Shown: positions 5,180-5,990 of the stretch, one piece after another | Layout: every line of letters starts with the position of its first letter | How positions within the stretch are numbered: the stretch's first letter is position 1 | From: Dehalococcoidia bacterium | GTDB taxonomy: Bacteria > Chloroflexota > Dehalococcoidia > Lucifugimonadales > Lucifugimonadaceae | NCBI GenBank assembly: GCA_012270805.1 | Contig: JAAXHR010000405.1 | Span: 1-5,990, forward strand | DNA length: 5,990 bases | Direction of reading: 5' to 3' | Notes under the pieces: generated by a model | Told to the model about the DNA's origin: nothing | The model's input: only the letters and a program-made list of their open reading frames with translations | The model's database searches: none | Program-made: the position numbers and the translations under genes

Positions 5180-5990
5180 GTTACGACGCGATAGTGATCG
5201 GTGGTGGCATCAGCGGATGCGCTGCGGCTTACTATCTCTCATCAGCTGACCATAGCGTTGCTCTGGTTGAAAAAGATTCCATTGCGGCGCACGCCTCGGG
5301 ATTCGCGTTTGGATCACTGCACACTCGGTTCCAACCACCTCCCGGCAGTCCGCCAGTGGAATGGTTCCGCGCGGAATCGATTGAACTGCATCACGAATTG
5401 GCGGAAGTTCTTCCTGAACAATCCGGGGTTGACTACGATTTTGTTGAAAAAGCAGGTTTGGTACTGGCGTTTGATGATGGTGAAGCCGCGCATCTGAAGC
5501 CGTCGGGTGTCGCTGGATTTCTCCGCGATGAGTGGCCAGAAGACCGTCCTGATATTAGATGGCTCGCATACGGCGAGCTCAGCCATATCGAGGCCCGGGT
5601 TTCTGCCGAAGTTGTCGGTGGTCTCTACCTTGGTGGCACGAGAGAGATATCGCCGAGTGGTTTCACCAACGCGTTGTGGAGAGCGGCAGAACATAACGGG
5701 GTTCGGTTGATAAACGCCGAGGTGTCCGAGATAAACATCGCAAATGGCGCGGTATCCGGCATAAACACAACCGATGGCACGGTTTCCGCCGGCATTGTCG
5801 TTCTGGCCGCGGGGGCGTGGAGCCGCAAGTTGCTAGCCCGAGGCACCTCAACATCTCACATTGATCTGCCCGTATTCCCATTAAAAGGCGAGATACTGCG
5901 CTACGATCTGGGCGATGAACCTCCTCTTCCTGTCGCGCTCTGGTGGGGTTCAGACTACGCGTCGTCCAAACCAGACGGCTTGTTGCACGT
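5176..5990 (+). CDS. FAD-dependent oxidoreductase of the DAO (D-amino-acid / amine oxidase) family, C-terminus beyond the window edge
   Basis: An open frame of 271 codons runs off the right edge. The product opens with the dinucleotide-binding fold MSYDAIVIGGGISGCAAAYY. GGGISG at 9-14 binds the FAD diphosphate, and E32 (in VEKD) should bind the adenosine ribose. HASGFAFGSL (39-48) matches the family's second flavin contact. ISPSGFTNALWRAAEHNGV (158-176) and VVLAAGAWSRKL (208-219) are the later conserved blocks, the last being the ATG-like FAD motif. PLKGEILRY (235-243) is the family's P-x-K/R-G-x motif. Relatives such as glycine oxidase, sarcosine oxidase and D-amino-acid dehydrogenase run to roughly 370-430 residues, so about a third is missing. 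They oxidise a C-N bond of an amine or amino acid; the substrate cannot be read. The ATG at 5176 is the first start after an in-frame stop at 5170-5172, with only GAAAG directly before it as a ribosome site. It follows the malic enzyme gene closely and probably shares its transcript. Confidence 0.88.
   Translation, partial: MSYDAIVIGGGISGCAAAYYLSSADHSVALVEKDSIAAHASGFAFGSLHTRFQPPPGSPPVEWFRAESIELHHELAEVLPEQSGVDYDFVEKAGLVLAFDDGEAAHLKPSGVAGFLRDEWPEDRPDIRWLAYGELSHIEARVSAEVVGGLYLGGTREISPSGFTNALWRAAEHNGVRLINAEVSEINIANGAVSGINTTDGTVSAGIVVLAAGAWSRKLLARGTSTSHIDLPVFPLKGEILRYDLGDEPPLPVALWWGSDYASSKPDGLLH

Noticed and set aside
5314..5694. Minus-strand frame of 126 codons inside the FAD oxidoreductase gene
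   Set aside because: The plus-strand frame shows FAD-binding and DAO-family motifs across the same bases. The antisense product shows nothing recognisable.
1..5990. Mobile element, CRISPR array, tRNA/rRNA or defence system
   Set aside because: No transposase, integrase, terminal repeats, spaced direct repeats, tRNA-like folds or defence proteins were seen on reading both strands. All well-supported genes are housekeeping-type enzymes or the PAC2 protein.

Overview
The window is an ordinary-looking metabolic stretch of a bacterial chromosome with moderate G+C. It carries six protein genes, two of them cut by the window edges. I see no RNA genes, insertion sequences, CRISPR arrays, phage genes or plasmid genes. 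The best guess at origin is a free-living, possibly marine bacterium of the Chloroflexota, SAR202 or Dehalococcoidia-like. This rests on three impressions: the style of the PAC2-family protein, an ACT-domain malic enzyme, and a dense run of dehydrogenases and flavoenzymes. It is inference from family resemblance only and could be wrong; an actinobacterium is the main alternative.

Layout, left to right. The start of a D-2-hydroxyacid dehydrogenase gene runs leftward off the edge (1-494, minus). A 228-base divergent spacer follows. Then comes a PAC2-family protein gene with a TTG start and a strongly acidic tail (723-1625, plus). It converges on a two-gene minus-strand unit: a ferredoxin-NADP reductase-like flavoprotein (2692-3477) followed downstream by a beta-hydroxyacid dehydrogenase of the tartronate semialdehyde reductase / 3-hydroxyisobutyrate dehydrogenase family (1686-2579). 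A 211-base divergent spacer holds a good sigma70-type promoter pointing right. After it lie an ACT-domain malic enzyme (3689-5143, plus) and, 32 bases downstream, the start of a FAD-dependent amine/amino-acid oxidase-like gene that runs off the right edge (5176-5990).

Four of the six products (the two dehydrogenases, the reductase and the malic enzyme) are expected to use NAD(H) or NADP(H). The hydroxyacid dehydrogenases and malic enzyme fit C3/C4 organic-acid metabolism: malate to pyruvate with reduced nicotinamide, and interconversion of hydroxy acids and keto acids or semialdehydes. The reductase could move electrons between NADPH and ferredoxin or flavodoxin. The DAO-family enzyme would deliver a keto acid or aldehyde from an amine or amino acid. 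A single joint pathway is not shown by the sequence. I found no convincing undescribed system. The most useful second looks are the function of the PAC2 protein, the divergent promoter/operator region before the malic enzyme, and the short ORF overlapping the start of the last gene.
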